A stretch of DNA of 64,000 nt from Clostridium ihumii AP5 (lineage in GTDB: Bacteria; Bacillota; Clostridia; Clostridiales; Clostridiaceae), in contig NZ_CCAT010000046.1 in the NCBI RefSeq assembly GCF_000612845.1, positions 62,001 to 126,000 of the forward strand. The letters are read 5' to 3'. The position numbers were made by a program, and so were the translations under genes. Positions 19,107 to 28,364 of this stretch are shown here, piece after piece. The notes below the pieces were generated by a model. It was given only the letters and a program-made list of their open reading frames with translations, searched no databases and had not been told where the DNA came from. The first letter of the stretch is position 1; every line of letters starts with the position of its first letter.

Positions 19107-19478
19107 TATAGGGTTCCAAGTTCAAATTTTAAATAACACATTTATCAAATGATGCTATCGATATTATAGTTTATTCTATTATCATGTTTGAAACCAATTA
19201 ACAGTTATCAATTAACAATTAACAATGATGGTAGATATTAATCATTTCATTCTTAATATCTAAAATAGAAATATAAGTATAAAAAAACTAGTTTTTTTAT
19301 ATGTTTTAACTAATTTGCTTAGCAAATTATAATACAATTTGATTAAAAAAACTGATACTTCAGTTTTATCCTTCATTGTTAATTGTTAATCGTTAATTAT
19401 TAATTTCGTATAACACTTTAAATTGCTCTTTCTTAATTGGAATAAGAATAATTTCATTTTTCAACTTGTATTCCTATA
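19107..19478 (+). repeat. Full copy of a MITE-like dispersed repeat (372 bp)
   Basis: The element starts TATAGGGTTCCAAG and ends CTTGTATTCCTATA, imperfect terminal inverted repeats. Inside are a near-palindrome of A7CTAGT7, a TTTGCTTAGCAAA hairpin, AAAACTGATACTTCAGTTTT, and inverted runs of ATTAACAATTAACAATGA and its complement. It has no ORF. Its left end is 18 bases from the start codon of the radical SAM gene, so that gene's promoter probably lies inside the element. Confidence 0.85.
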
Positions 19479-19593
19479 GTTGCTTACTAATAATATTTAA
19501 TATCTATTTCAATTTATTTCCAAGAAATATTTTTTATATTTTATTCTTATTATAGTCTATTTTCATTATTCCTAAAACATTTTAAAAATCTAC

Positions 19594-19948
19594 TATAGGG
19601 TTCCAAGTTCAAATTTAAAGTAATCTCTTTATCAAATGATATTATTAAGCTTACAGTTTATTTCTATTTTTATATTTGGAACCAATTAAGAGTGAAAAGT
19701 TATAGTTGATATTACTCACTTCGCTTTTAATATCTAAAAATAAAAATGCTTAAAAACTATGTTTTTATATTGTTTTTAAGTAATTTGCTTAGCAAATTAT
19801 CATAAAAATTGATTTTAAAAACTGATACTTCAGTTTTATCCTTCATTGTTAATTGTTCATCGTTAATTGTTAATTTTATATAACACTTTAAATTTCTCTT
19901 TTTCAACTGAAACATGAATAACTTAAAGTTTTAACTTGGATTCCTATA
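19594..19948 (+). repeat. Full copy of the MITE-like dispersed repeat (355 bp)
   Basis: It begins TATAGGGTTCCAAGTT and ends AACTTGGATTCCTATA, so the terminal inverted repeats match at 14 of 16 positions. The body aligns throughout with the copies at 19107 and 48401. The 115 bases between this copy and the one at 19107 are AT-rich with no feature seen. Confidence 0.88.
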
Positions 19949-19952
19949 AAAT

Positions 19953-19991
19953 ATATAAAAGTCAAAGAAGCTACTTCTTTGACTTTTATAT
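19953..19991 (-). terminator. Rho-independent terminator of the sigma factor/DUF4179 operon
   Basis: A perfect 18-bp stem (19953-19970 with 19974-19991) lies just after the DUF4179 stop and abuts the right end of the dispersed repeat. Confidence 0.85.
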
Positions 19992-20005
19992 ATTAATTAA
20001 CTATT

Positions 20006-21355
20006 TTATTGTAAATCTATTTGTATTGCTTTATCTTCTAATAATTTGTATTCTGTTTCTGGATATACCATTATTTTTTTATAGTTTGAAAAGTCATATT
20101 CATCAACATAATAAGTTATTGTTCTATTATAACTTCCATCTTTTCTATCTACATATTCTTCTCTTAACCCCTTAACTGGTTCAACTTCATTTCCTTCACA
20201 ATCTGCAAAATCAAAAACTATCTCTGAATCATAATATGACAATCCACTCTTTTTATATTTTATTTTTATATCATTCTTTCCAAACTCAACATTTTCTACT
20301 AAAATACTACCCTTAGAATTAGTTTTAAGTTCAATTGGATAATTTTCTAAATCCCCCATAACAAAACCTTTACTTTGATCATACATGCCATTTTCTAAAG
20401 GAATTATTTTTATATATTTTGTATCCTTATTTTCACAAATAAACTCAATTGACTTTTTATTTGCATCTGATATACCTTGATCTCCACCAACAATCTCCAA
20501 ACTATTTCCTTTATCATCTAATATTACAAATGGAAATTTTAAATTTTGAAGACTATCAAATGTAATTTGATTACCAAGAGGTGACATTGATACACTTTCT
20601 ATCATCATATTATAATTTTGTCCGTCTAAATCTATATCTGCTTTCTTATTTACAGTAAAATTCTTAACATCCTTTTCAAAGTTTCCTTTATTTAAAGTTG
20701 TCTCTATATTCCATTTACCACTTATATCAAAAACTCTCTCAGTTGCAATGTTTAGCTTTGAGTTTTCATTAACTTTTGCACCATCCAAATTAACTCTAAC
20801 TACAGCCTTAAGAATATTTTCTGATTCATAATGTCCTTCCCATCCCATATCTCCTAGAACCACTCCATCTATCTCGTAAAAAAAGAATGGAACATTTGAA
20901 TACATTTCCATAGGCTTCTCCTTTGGATTATCTTTCTTCGGAATAGGTTTATCACTTTCTATTGTATAAAATGTATTTATGAATTTTCCATCTGTTGATA
21001 TACTATCTAATGTTATTTTTATTCCATTATCCTCAACAGTTACACCTACTTCGCTACCAAATTCCTCTATTTCTTCCTTGTTAGATGCATATTTAGATTC
21101 TGTATTGCTTTCAAAATATCCCTTTACTGAATTTATAGCTTGTTTTACAATATCAGAATTAGTTGCCATAACTGTTGTAAAAGTTAATGTCATTATTGTA
21201 GCCACTGAAACTAAAACCTTAAGTGATACTCTCTTATGTTTTTTTACTTTATCTAAACTTTTAAAGGTTTCTTCCATCCTATTTTCTAGGCTTTCTGGAA
21301 GTTCACAGCTCTCATTTGCCGCATTTTTTTTAATCATCTCATCAAACTTATCCAA
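20006..21355 (-). CDS. DUF4179 domain protein, probable membrane-bound anti-sigma partner
   Basis: This 449-residue protein has a short cytoplasmic N-terminus (1-45), one membrane segment (about 46-65, LVSVATIMTLTFTTVMATN) and a long extracytoplasmic DUF4179-type beta-rich region. It starts with TTG inside the last codons of the sigma factor gene (overlap 8 bases), with GGGAGTGAAG upstream, so translation is coupled. The layout is that of a single-pass anti-sigma factor. No HxxxCxxC zinc motif is present, so binding to the sigma factor is inferred from context. Confidence 0.85.
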   Translation of the reverse strand: MDKFDEMIKKNAANESCELPESLENRMEETFKSLDKVKKHKRVSLKVLVSVATIMTLTFTTVMATNSDIVKQAINSVKGYFESNTESKYASNKEEIEEFGSEVGVTVEDNGIKITLDSISTDGKFINTFYTIESDKPIPKKDNPKEKPMEMYSNVPFFFYEIDGVVLGDMGWEGHYESENILKAVVRVNLDGAKVNENSKLNIATERVFDISGKWNIETTLNKGNFEKDVKNFTVNKKADIDLDGQNYNMMIESVSMSPLGNQITFDSLQNLKFPFVILDDKGNSLEIVGGDQGISDANKKSIEFICENKDTKYIKIIPLENGMYDQSKGFVMGDLENYPIELKTNSKGSILVENVEFGKNDIKIKYKKSGLSYYDSEIVFDFADCEGNEVEPVKGLREEYVDRKDGSYNRTITYYVDEYDFSNYKKIMVYPETEYKLLEDKAIQIDLQ

Positions 21356-21902
21356 TTACTTCACTCCCACTTTCCTTTTCTAATATTACTTTTAATTTAT
21401 CTTTTGCTCTACTTAACCTTGACTTCACAGTACCCTCTGGCACATTTAAGATACTGCTCATATCTTTTATACTCATATCTTCATAGTAGAATAATATAAT
21501 AACTGCTCTAGAATCATCATTTAATTGATTAATTGCCCAAATTAAACTTTTGCTTTCTACTTCCTCATATTTCAGGTTATATACTTCCATGTTTTCTTCT
21601 AAATCTATCTTGCTTTTTTTATTTATAAGTGCATAGCACTCATTAACTAAGATTCTCATAATCCATGGTTTAAAACTCTCAAGCTCTTTTAACTTATTTA
21701 TGTTTTTAAATGCTTTAAGTATTGTTTCACTAATTACATCTTCAACATCAGCCTCTATTTTTAACATACTTTTTGCCAATCTATATAAAGAAATTTTATT
21801 TTCTTTAACAAGTCCTATAAATATTTCCTTGGTTATATTTCTTTCTTTTGTCCTATTATTTTTTAAATCATAAATACTCAATACATTATCTTTTCCTTCC
21901 AA
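21348..21902 (-). CDS. ECF-type RNA polymerase sigma factor
   Basis: This 184-residue sigma factor has region 2 (about 28-95, with DVEDVISETILKAFKNI and FKPWIMRILVNECY) and region 4 (about 120-175, LPEGTVKSRLSRAKDKLK-like). These are the only two domains of extracytoplasmic function sigma factors. The start is TTG after AGGAGAGGTGATAAATT. The partner DUF4179 protein overlaps its 3' end. Autoregulation from the upstream region is usual for the family but no promoter was confirmed here. Confidence 0.93.
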   Translation of the reverse strand: MEGKDNVLSIYDLKNNRTKERNITKEIFIGLVKENKISLYRLAKSMLKIEADVEDVISETILKAFKNINKLKELESFKPWIMRILVNECYALINKKSKIDLEENMEVYNLKYEEVESKSLIWAINQLNDDSRAVIILFYYEDMSIKDMSSILNVPEGTVKSRLSRAKDKLKVILEKESGSEVIG

Positions 21903-22029
21903 AATTTATCACCTCTCCTTCTTAAGATAATTAATATTAAGAAAAAGTTCCATGATTTTATAAATATTTTAATTTTTTAACCTCCTATATACTTTTAAGA
22001 TGAATATAACGACTAAAAAGTTCCAAAAT

Positions 22030-22085
22030 AAAAAAACACATCTCTAAATCTACATAAATGCAAATTTTGAAATGTGTCTTTTTAT
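22030..22085 (-). terminator. Probable terminator after the chemoreceptor gene
   Basis: On the minus strand, AAAGACACATTT pairs with AGATGTGTTTTTTT across a loop of about 25 bases, followed by T residues. The long loop lowers confidence. Confidence 0.55.
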
Positions 22086-22088
22086 TAT

Positions 22089-24146
22089 TTAAAATTTAAA
22101 TTTACTTACCATTGTGTCCATTGTTTTCGATATATTAACTTGCTCTTCTGCCATTTCTTTAACTTCATCAACTACATTAGACACTAAATCAACATCTTCC
22201 ATAATATTATTACTACTATCAGAAGTATCTTGTGCTGACTCAGCTATATTTTGAATTACTAAACTTATTTCATTCATAGTATTTTTAATTCCTAATGCCA
22301 TATTGCCAAGATATGATGTGAATTTTTCTATAGCCTCGGCATCTTCTCCATATTGCTCTGCAACTCCAACAAATGAATTATAATCAGGTGTTACTGTTTC
22401 CCTAACAAACTCTAACATTTCCTTAGAATCTAACATAAGACCTTGAATTGAATCTTGAGTTACTTTAATTGTCTTTTGAATTTCATCTACAGTTGTTGAT
22501 GTTTCATTTGCAAGTTTACCAATTTGAGCTGCTACAACTGCAAATCCTTTCCCTTGTTCACCTGCACGTGCTGCCTCTATAGAAGCATTTAGAGATAATA
22601 AGTTTATTTGCTTTGCAATATTAGAAACTACTTCAGCCATACCTCCAATACTTTCTACTACTCTAGAGCTTTCAATACTTGAATTTAATCTTTCTTCAAA
22701 TTCTTTACTTAGTTTATTTGATTTTTCAAAAGCTTCATTGCTTGCATTTCTTACTTTTTTTGCTCTATCATTTATATCATTAGTCATATCATTACATTTT
22801 TCTGTTTCACTACTTAGCTCAATTATATTAGAGTTAACTTCTTCAACTGATGCAGTAAGTTCTTGTACAGCTGCACTAGATGTCATCATATTTCCATTTA
22901 TCTCTGAAATAGATTCTTTTATTTTTACAAAGTAATTTAACAGTTTTTCTGTAACAGTATCTAATCTTTTACTTGAATCATCTAATTCATCTGACTCATT
23001 AGATATTGTTTGTATAACTGACTTATTTTCTAGATACATTTTATTCAATGCACTTCCCATTTTACCTAATTCGTCTTCAGTTTTAATATTTAAAGTATCT
23101 ATTGTAAAATTACCATCTGATAATTCAGCAGCAAATTTACCCACATTTTTTATGTTTTTAGTTAAATATAAGACTTGTGATAATACAGCTAGAACAGCAC
23201 AAACAATTGTTAATACTCCTATTATGAATAACTTAACTAATAAACTTCTAACTGGAGAATTTAATTCATCTTGGGATATTTCCATAATAATTGTCCATCC
23301 AAGTTTATCAATTTTTTGAGCGTATGCATTGTATTTTGTTCCATTTTTCGTATACTCACCATTGTATCTTCCTTCTGCATTTTCAAGAAGTTTTTTACCA
23401 AACGCTGCAACACTACCTTCCGAATCTTCTGATATAAGGGTTTCCATAACTTTATTTTCTTCATCACTAACAAGGTATAACCCCTTAGAATTTACCATAT
23501 ATGCTCTTCCACTTTGTCCAAATTTAATATCTGAAATAACATTTTGTATTGAAGTAAGATCTATATCTACAGTTATACATCCTATATACTCATTTTTCTC
23601 GTTCACAATTGAAATATAGCAAGATGACATGGTTTTATCTGTAGTTTCATCATAATATGCTTCTGTAAACACTGGCTTTGTTGCATTCTTTGAATTAATA
23701 TAATATTCCTGATTAAAGTAATTATATTTTTCATTGCTATATTCATATGTTGTAACTATCTTATCATCTTTTTTATAAACATATGGTCCTACATACTTTT
23801 TATTTTTATCATATACATAAGGCTCAAACCAAATCCCACTACCTAAAATTATATTGCTTTGAGATATTGATTTTTCAAGAATTTCTTCATATTTTTCCAT
23901 TGGCATAAGTGTGTATGATGAAGAAATGTTATTTGATATACTTGTTGCTATTGTTGAAACTTCCTCAATTTCTTTCATAATCTGAGTGGTTTCAGCTTGC
24001 AGTTCTGAATTCATTTGTTTACTGATTTCATCTGAAATAATGTCCTTGCTCGTAACCCCAGCAATAGTTCCTAATGAGAGCATTGCAACTATTATTACTG
24101 GTAATATAACTATTAATATCCTTACACTAATTCTTTTAAATTTCAT
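22089..24146 (-). CDS. Methyl-accepting chemotaxis protein with dCache sensor
   Basis: This 685-residue receptor has an N-terminal membrane segment (about 7-30), an extracytoplasmic dCache-type sensor (about 35-275) and a second membrane segment (about 285-310). A HAMP domain and the cytoplasmic signalling coiled coil follow, with hairpin tip [16 protein letters not shown]. dCache domains commonly bind amino acids or other small ligands. The ATG at 24146 is preferred to one 21 bases upstream because GGGGGA sits seven bases before it. It is monocistronic. Confidence 0.94.
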   Translation of the reverse strand: MKFKRISVRILIVILPVIIVAMLSLGTIAGVTSKDIISDEISKQMNSELQAETTQIMKEIEEVSTIATSISNNISSSYTLMPMEKYEEILEKSISQSNIILGSGIWFEPYVYDKNKKYVGPYVYKKDDKIVTTYEYSNEKYNYFNQEYYINSKNATKPVFTEAYYDETTDKTMSSCYISIVNEKNEYIGCITVDIDLTSIQNVISDIKFGQSGRAYMVNSKGLYLVSDEENKVMETLISEDSEGSVAAFGKKLLENAEGRYNGEYTKNGTKYNAYAQKIDKLGWTIIMEISQDELNSPVRSLLVKLFIIGVLTIVCAVLAVLSQVLYLTKNIKNVGKFAAELSDGNFTIDTLNIKTEDELGKMGSALNKMYLENKSVIQTISNESDELDDSSKRLDTVTEKLLNYFVKIKESISEINGNMMTSSAAVQELTASVEEVNSNIIELSSETEKCNDMTNDINDRAKKVRNASNEAFEKSNKLSKEFEERLNSSIESSRVVESIGGMAEVVSNIAKQINLLSLNASIEAARAGEQGKGFAVVAAQIGKLANETSTTVDEIQKTIKVTQDSIQGLMLDSKEMLEFVRETVTPDYNSFVGVAEQYGEDAEAIEKFTSYLGNMALGIKNTMNEISLVIQNIAESAQDTSDSSNNIMEDVDLVSNVVDEVKEMAEEQVNISKTMDTMVSKFKF

Positions 24147-24295
24147 GTGTAATCCCCCAATTCCCACAAATTAAATTAATATTAAATTAATATTTTTTAC
24201 TTATAAACAATTATCGTGAATTTTATACAAATATTTACGGATATTAATGGAAAATATTGATTTTTTTTATTAATTTTTTATTTTCTTTAATTGTC

Positions 24296-25303
24296 TCATA
24301 TAATATAGTTAATATTTTCCTTGCTCCAAAGCTCGCTTATGCTCTCAGTAAAGAAATCTTTATATTCTTTTAACTCATCAGTAGTATACATATATTTTCC
24401 ATAACCAAATTGACCAAATTTAAATTTTCTAAGTTCTTCTTTCATTGGTAATTTTGTATTAGGGAATATACTTAAAATATTGTCTTTTGCTCTTTTTGTA
24501 AATCTATGTGATATAACTTCAAACATCAAATTTTCGTTATCTATAACTGCTTTTATATACTTTAACATTTCATAGTATTTTTCTTTATAATCATCTATTA
24601 GAAAAACTGGTGCAATTATAAATCCAATTGGATAACCTGCATCACTTACCTTTTTAGCCGCTGCTATTCTACTTTGAAAATCCTCTGCTTTATGCTCATA
24701 CATTTTTATAATTTCATTTATATTTAAACTAAATCTTATAGTAGTTCTTCCATTGTGATTAGCATCTAAAAGGCTATCTACATCTGTGAATTTAGTTACA
24801 AATCTAAAAAGTGACTTATCATTTTGTCCAAAATACTCAATTGCTTGTTTTAGAGCACCTGTATATTCTTCAACTGGTATTGGATCTGATGTTGCTGCTC
24901 CTTCAAAAATAGTTATATCAGGTTTTCTCTCTTCTATATATTCTCCAGCTTTTTCTAATATTTCATCTACGTTTACATGAATTTTTATATATGGTTTTTT
25001 GCCCATTTGAGTATTCAAGTAACAATATTCACACATACCCATGCATCCACTCACTAATGGCAATTGATAATGAGCTGATGGTTTGCAACTTTGAAAATAT
25101 AATTTTTTTCTAACTCCAACAACTAGTGTATTTTTACCTTCCTCATACATCTCTGTACTACTCTTTCCTGGTATTCCTGTTATCCTTCCATTTTTAGAAT
25201 ACTTTATTTCAACATTTTCCTTTTTAAATCTTTCAAACAATTCTTTGCCTTTATCATAATTTAATGCATCCTCTTCAAAAATAACTCTTCTAGGATTAAA
25301 CAT
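24296..25303 (-). CDS. splB: Spore photoproduct lyase
   Basis: SplB is a radical SAM enzyme that repairs 5-thyminyl-5,6-dihydrothymine in DNA during spore germination. The 335-residue protein has the cluster motif CMGMCEYC (C87, C91, C94) and the family regions QLPLVSG and TRFEG-like IFEGAATSDP. The Bacillus enzyme has its H-donor cysteine before TSD (C141 in B. subtilis). Here that position reads Ala137. Cys73 is the nearest candidate to take the role, as proposed for the C. acetobutylicum enzyme. It is monocistronic. Confidence 0.88.
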   Translation of the reverse strand: MFNPRRVIFEEDALNYDKGKELFERFKKENVEIKYSKNGRITGIPGKSSTEMYEEGKNTLVVGVRKKLYFQSCKPSAHYQLPLVSGCMGMCEYCYLNTQMGKKPYIKIHVNVDEILEKAGEYIEERKPDITIFEGAATSDPIPVEEYTGALKQAIEYFGQNDKSLFRFVTKFTDVDSLLDANHNGRTTIRFSLNINEIIKMYEHKAEDFQSRIAAAKKVSDAGYPIGFIIAPVFLIDDYKEKYYEMLKYIKAVIDNENLMFEVISHRFTKRAKDNILSIFPNTKLPMKEELRKFKFGQFGYGKYMYTTDELKEYKDFFTESISELWSKENINYII

Positions 25304-25496
25304 ACTTTAACTTTCACCTCTCCTATTTTCTAATTTATTTATTAAAAGTTTAACCCTTTCATTGTAATTTTATTTATTAATACACTCACTATATAAAGTA
25401 ATAATCAAATTTAGTTAACTTAATGAATAAATAGCCTGTACTGACTATATATTTAAAGTAGACAAGCAAAATATATAAAATATGGGGGAGATTAGC

Positions 25497-26561
25497 TTGA
25501 AAAAAAGATTAATTTTAATATTCCAGGCTGCTACTGTTTTCATTGGTACAATAGTTGGAGCAGGCCTTGCCTCTGGTCAAGAAATCACTCAATTTTTTAC
25601 CACTTATGGCTACAAAGGTTTTATTGGAATTCTTATTTGTGCAGTACTATACATAACCGTTAGCTGTGCAATGGTTTCTATAAGTTTGAAATTTAACCTT
25701 AATTCCTATTCCGACTTTATAAATCTAGTTAGTCCTGGATTTCTTGGCAAAATAACAGATATTTTGACAGGCTTATTTTTAGTTGCTAGTGCATCTATAA
25801 TTCTAGCTGGCAGCGGTGCTCTACTTAAACAATACTTTGCCATTCCAAGTATTGTTGGTGTTCTTATTATGTCATTAATCTCAATAATAGTCTTGCTTAG
25901 GGGGACTGAGGGACTTATAACTATTAATTCCTTAATAGTTCCTTCACTTACAACAATTATAATTACAGTATTTATATGCTACTTAATTAACTTTAGAGGA
26001 AATATGAGCTTAAGTTTTATGAAAACTGTTCCTATTCATAAAGAGCTATTAGTTCCTGGTCAATGGATTATTTCATCATTTCTCTATGGAGGCTTTAACA
26101 TCTTATTTTGCAGTGGTGTTCTAGTTCCTATTAGTAAAGAAATGAAAGACAAGCTATCTATTTTCATTGGTGTTACTATTGGAGCACTACTTTTAACATT
26201 TTTATCATTCCTTATAAATTCAATGCTCCTTGTAAATATTCCTGAAATATTTAAATATGAAATTCCATTACTACATGTTGTAAGCAGATTTGGACCATTA
26301 CTTCAAATTCTACTTTTAATTGTTATATGGTGTGAAATGTTCTCAACAGAAGTTTCAGATATTTATAGCGTTGGTAAAACATTAGAGCAAAAATATCATA
26401 TTTCTTATAAAACTGCAGTTATCATAATAATGATTATTGCTATACCTATATCTCAACTAGGTTTCAAAAATTTAATAACATATCTTTACCCTGGTTTTGG
26501 AGTAATAAGCCTTGTATTTATTACTCAAATTTTTACTTTTTACTTTAAGAAATGTCGCTAA
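25497..26561 (+). CDS. YkvI-like membrane protein (APC-superfamily fold)
   Basis: This 354-residue protein has about ten membrane segments. The N-terminal motif FIGTIVGAGLASGQEITQFF is typical of the YkvI family, which is distantly related to APC transporters and spore-germination GerAB permeases. The substrate is unknown. The start is read as TTG at 25497 because GGGGGAG lies six bases upstream. An ATG at 25482 would place that site inside the gene. It is followed by a strong terminator. Confidence 0.85.
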   Translation: MKKRLILIFQAATVFIGTIVGAGLASGQEITQFFTTYGYKGFIGILICAVLYITVSCAMVSISLKFNLNSYSDFINLVSPGFLGKITDILTGLFLVASASIILAGSGALLKQYFAIPSIVGVLIMSLISIIVLLRGTEGLITINSLIVPSLTTIIITVFICYLINFRGNMSLSFMKTVPIHKELLVPGQWIISSFLYGGFNILFCSGVLVPISKEMKDKLSIFIGVTIGALLLTFLSFLINSMLLVNIPEIFKYEIPLLHVVSRFGPLLQILLLIVIWCEMFSTEVSDIYSVGKTLEQKYHISYKTAVIIIMIIAIPISQLGFKNLITYLYPGFGVISLVFITQIFTFYFKKCR

Positions 26562-26565
26562 TATT

Positions 26566-26600
26566 AGTGACAGTCATTAAAATTAATGACTGTCACTTTT
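26566..26600 (+). terminator. Rho-independent terminator after the YkvI-like gene
   Basis: A perfect 15-bp stem (26566-26580 with 26583-26597), containing AGTGACAGTCATT, is followed by TTTT. Confidence 0.9.
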
Positions 26601-26735
26601 TAATTTAATTAATGTAAGTTAAATGTTTCCTTACTATAATTTTGAAATTTTTTATAAATTTCACTTATAATAAGTTATTCTTCCTAAATATAATGCTATA
26701 TTTAATTATAGATGTAATTAAAAGGAGGCTTTAAC

Positions 26736-27347
26736 ATGGAATTTTTAATAATTTTTATTTGTTCATTGTTTAATATGGTTTCATCAGTTTGTTTTTCTTT
26801 ATTAAATAACATTTTTCATAAAAACTTTGACACATTATCATCCATTTTAATAATTATTTCATCTTTTATAGTAATTATTTATTTAAAAAAGTTAAAAGAA
26901 AAATTTAAACTACCTCAATTTAATAAAGCATTTATCTTTTCATTAATTACTTTAATATTAGATGTTATACTGCTTATAATAGTTTCTACTATGAATATAT
27001 CAAATAATAATGTTCTATTCATTCTAACTTCAATTTCTTCATTTTTCATTGTATTTTTAGCTTTGTATACTAACTCTATTTTGTCTTCTGGTATAAGTAA
27101 ATTATATAAAGAAAAATCAAATAATATCATGTTTTTAAAGGCAGAAACTATTTCAAAATACTTCTTGAAAATATTTATATCTATACTTATATATTTTGTT
27201 CTTTTGATTTTTGCAGCAATTGTATCTAACACATTATTAACAATTCTTTTGATTGCTATTTTAATTTTTATGTTTTTTGCACTATATGTTCAAATTTCAT
27301 TTTTAAAGTTATTATGGGATTGTCATAAAGTTTTTGATACAAAATAA
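26736..27347 (+). CDS. Hypothetical membrane protein, 203 aa
   Basis: An AAAGGAGG ribosome binding site lies eight bases before the ATG. The protein has about six hydrophobic segments, joined by short basic loops (KKLKEKFKL near 52-60) and a cytoplasmic stretch with LYKEKSN near 130. The family is not recognised. It is transcribed on its own, with a terminator at 27366. Confidence 0.6.
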   Translation: MEFLIIFICSLFNMVSSVCFSLLNNIFHKNFDTLSSILIIISSFIVIIYLKKLKEKFKLPQFNKAFIFSLITLILDVILLIIVSTMNISNNNVLFILTSISSFFIVFLALYTNSILSSGISKLYKEKSNNIMFLKAETISKYFLKIFISILIYFVLLIFAAIVSNTLLTILLIAILIFMFFALYVQISFLKLLWDCHKVFDTK

Positions 27348-27365
27348 TATTTTTGATATGATTAT

Positions 27366-27400
27366 AAGAAAGCAGGATGTTTTATCTTGTTTTCTTATTT
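27366..27400 (+). terminator. Rho-independent terminator after the 203-residue membrane protein
   Basis: AAGAAAGCAGGAT pairs with ATCTTGTTTTCTT using G-U pairs (27366-27378 with 27384-27396), followed by ATTTTTATG. The tail is modest. Confidence 0.65.
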
Positions 27401-27418
27401 TTATGAAAAGGTGATTTT

Positions 27419-28324
27419 ATGAGTAATTTAGATATATTAAAAAATTGTAATCTTTGCCCTAGACACTGCAATGTGAATAGACTAGACGGAAAGTTAGGTT
27501 TTTGTTCTGCATCAGAAAAAATAAGAGTTGCTAAAGTTTCTAAGCACTTTTGGGAAGAACCTTGTATTTCAGGTACAGAGGGTTCTGGCACTGTCTTCTT
27601 TTCTAATTGCAATTTAAAATGTGTGTTTTGTCAAAACTATAAAATAAGCACTGATGGTGTTGGAAAAGACATCTCTATAGAACGTTTAAGTGAAATATTT
27701 ATAGAACAACAATCTAGAGGTGTTAATAACATAAACTTAGTAACTCCAACTCATTATATTCCTGAGATAATTGAAGCTGTTAAACTTGCTAAACAAAAGG
27801 GCTTAATACTTCCTATAGTTTATAATTCTAATGGATATGAAAATATAGATTCATTAAAATTATTAGATGGTTATATAGATATTTACCTTCCAGATTTAAA
27901 ATATTTTAATGACAAATATGCTATAAAATATTCAAATGCCAAAAATTATTTTGAAATGGCTACAAAAGCAATAAATGAGATGTTTAGACAGGTAGGTCCT
28001 CCTAAATTTAATGATAATGGAATAATGACAAAGGGAGTTATAATTCGCCACTTAATGCTACCAGGTCTTTTATTTGACTCTAAAAAAATAGTGGATTATA
28101 TTTATAAAACTTTTAAAGATGATGTATTTTTAAGTTTAATGAATCAATATACACCATTTTATAATGCTAGTAAGTTTCCTGAACTTACAAAACCATTAAA
28201 TCCAAAACATTATGATGCTCTAGTTGATTATTGTAGTGAACTTGGATTTAAAAATGCATTTATACAAGAAGAAGGTACTCAAAAAGAAAGTTTTATACCT
28301 GATTTTGATTTAGATAACGTATAA
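27419..28324 (+). CDS. Radical SAM protein, PflX family (COG1313)
   Basis: This 301-residue protein resembles pyruvate formate-lyase activating enzymes but belongs to the uncharacterised PflX group. It has an N-terminal cysteine set (NCNLCPRHC, LGFCSA) before the radical SAM motif CNLKCVFC (about 62-69). Downstream regions NLVTPTHYIPEI and DIYLPDLKY are family hallmarks. The target protein is unknown. AAAGGTGA precedes the ATG. No glycyl-radical enzyme is nearby. Confidence 0.88.
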   Translation: MSNLDILKNCNLCPRHCNVNRLDGKLGFCSASEKIRVAKVSKHFWEEPCISGTEGSGTVFFSNCNLKCVFCQNYKISTDGVGKDISIERLSEIFIEQQSRGVNNINLVTPTHYIPEIIEAVKLAKQKGLILPIVYNSNGYENIDSLKLLDGYIDIYLPDLKYFNDKYAIKYSNAKNYFEMATKAINEMFRQVGPPKFNDNGIMTKGVIIRHLMLPGLLFDSKKIVDYIYKTFKDDVFLSLMNQYTPFYNASKFPELTKPLNPKHYDALVDYCSELGFKNAFIQEEGTQKESFIPDFDLDNV

Positions 28325-28326
28325 AA

Positions 28327-28359
28327 AAGGATAGAATTGATAATTTCAATTCTATCCTT
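28327..28359. terminator. Bidirectional Rho-independent terminator
   Basis: A perfect 14-bp stem (28327-28340 with 28346-28359) with A6 and T-rich flanks separates the converging PflX-like and H-NOX receptor genes. Confidence 0.9.
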
Positions 28360-28364
28360 ATCTT

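Noticed and set aside
19090-19125. N-terminal extension of the TIGR01212 radical SAM protein to 19125
   Set aside because: The extra codons translate the end of the dispersed repeat and have no ribosome binding site; AAAGGAATAAAT fixes the ATG at 19089.
18086-19948. Repeat cluster as a CRISPR array
   Set aside because: The units are about 350 bp, not regularly spaced short direct repeats, and there are no cas genes.
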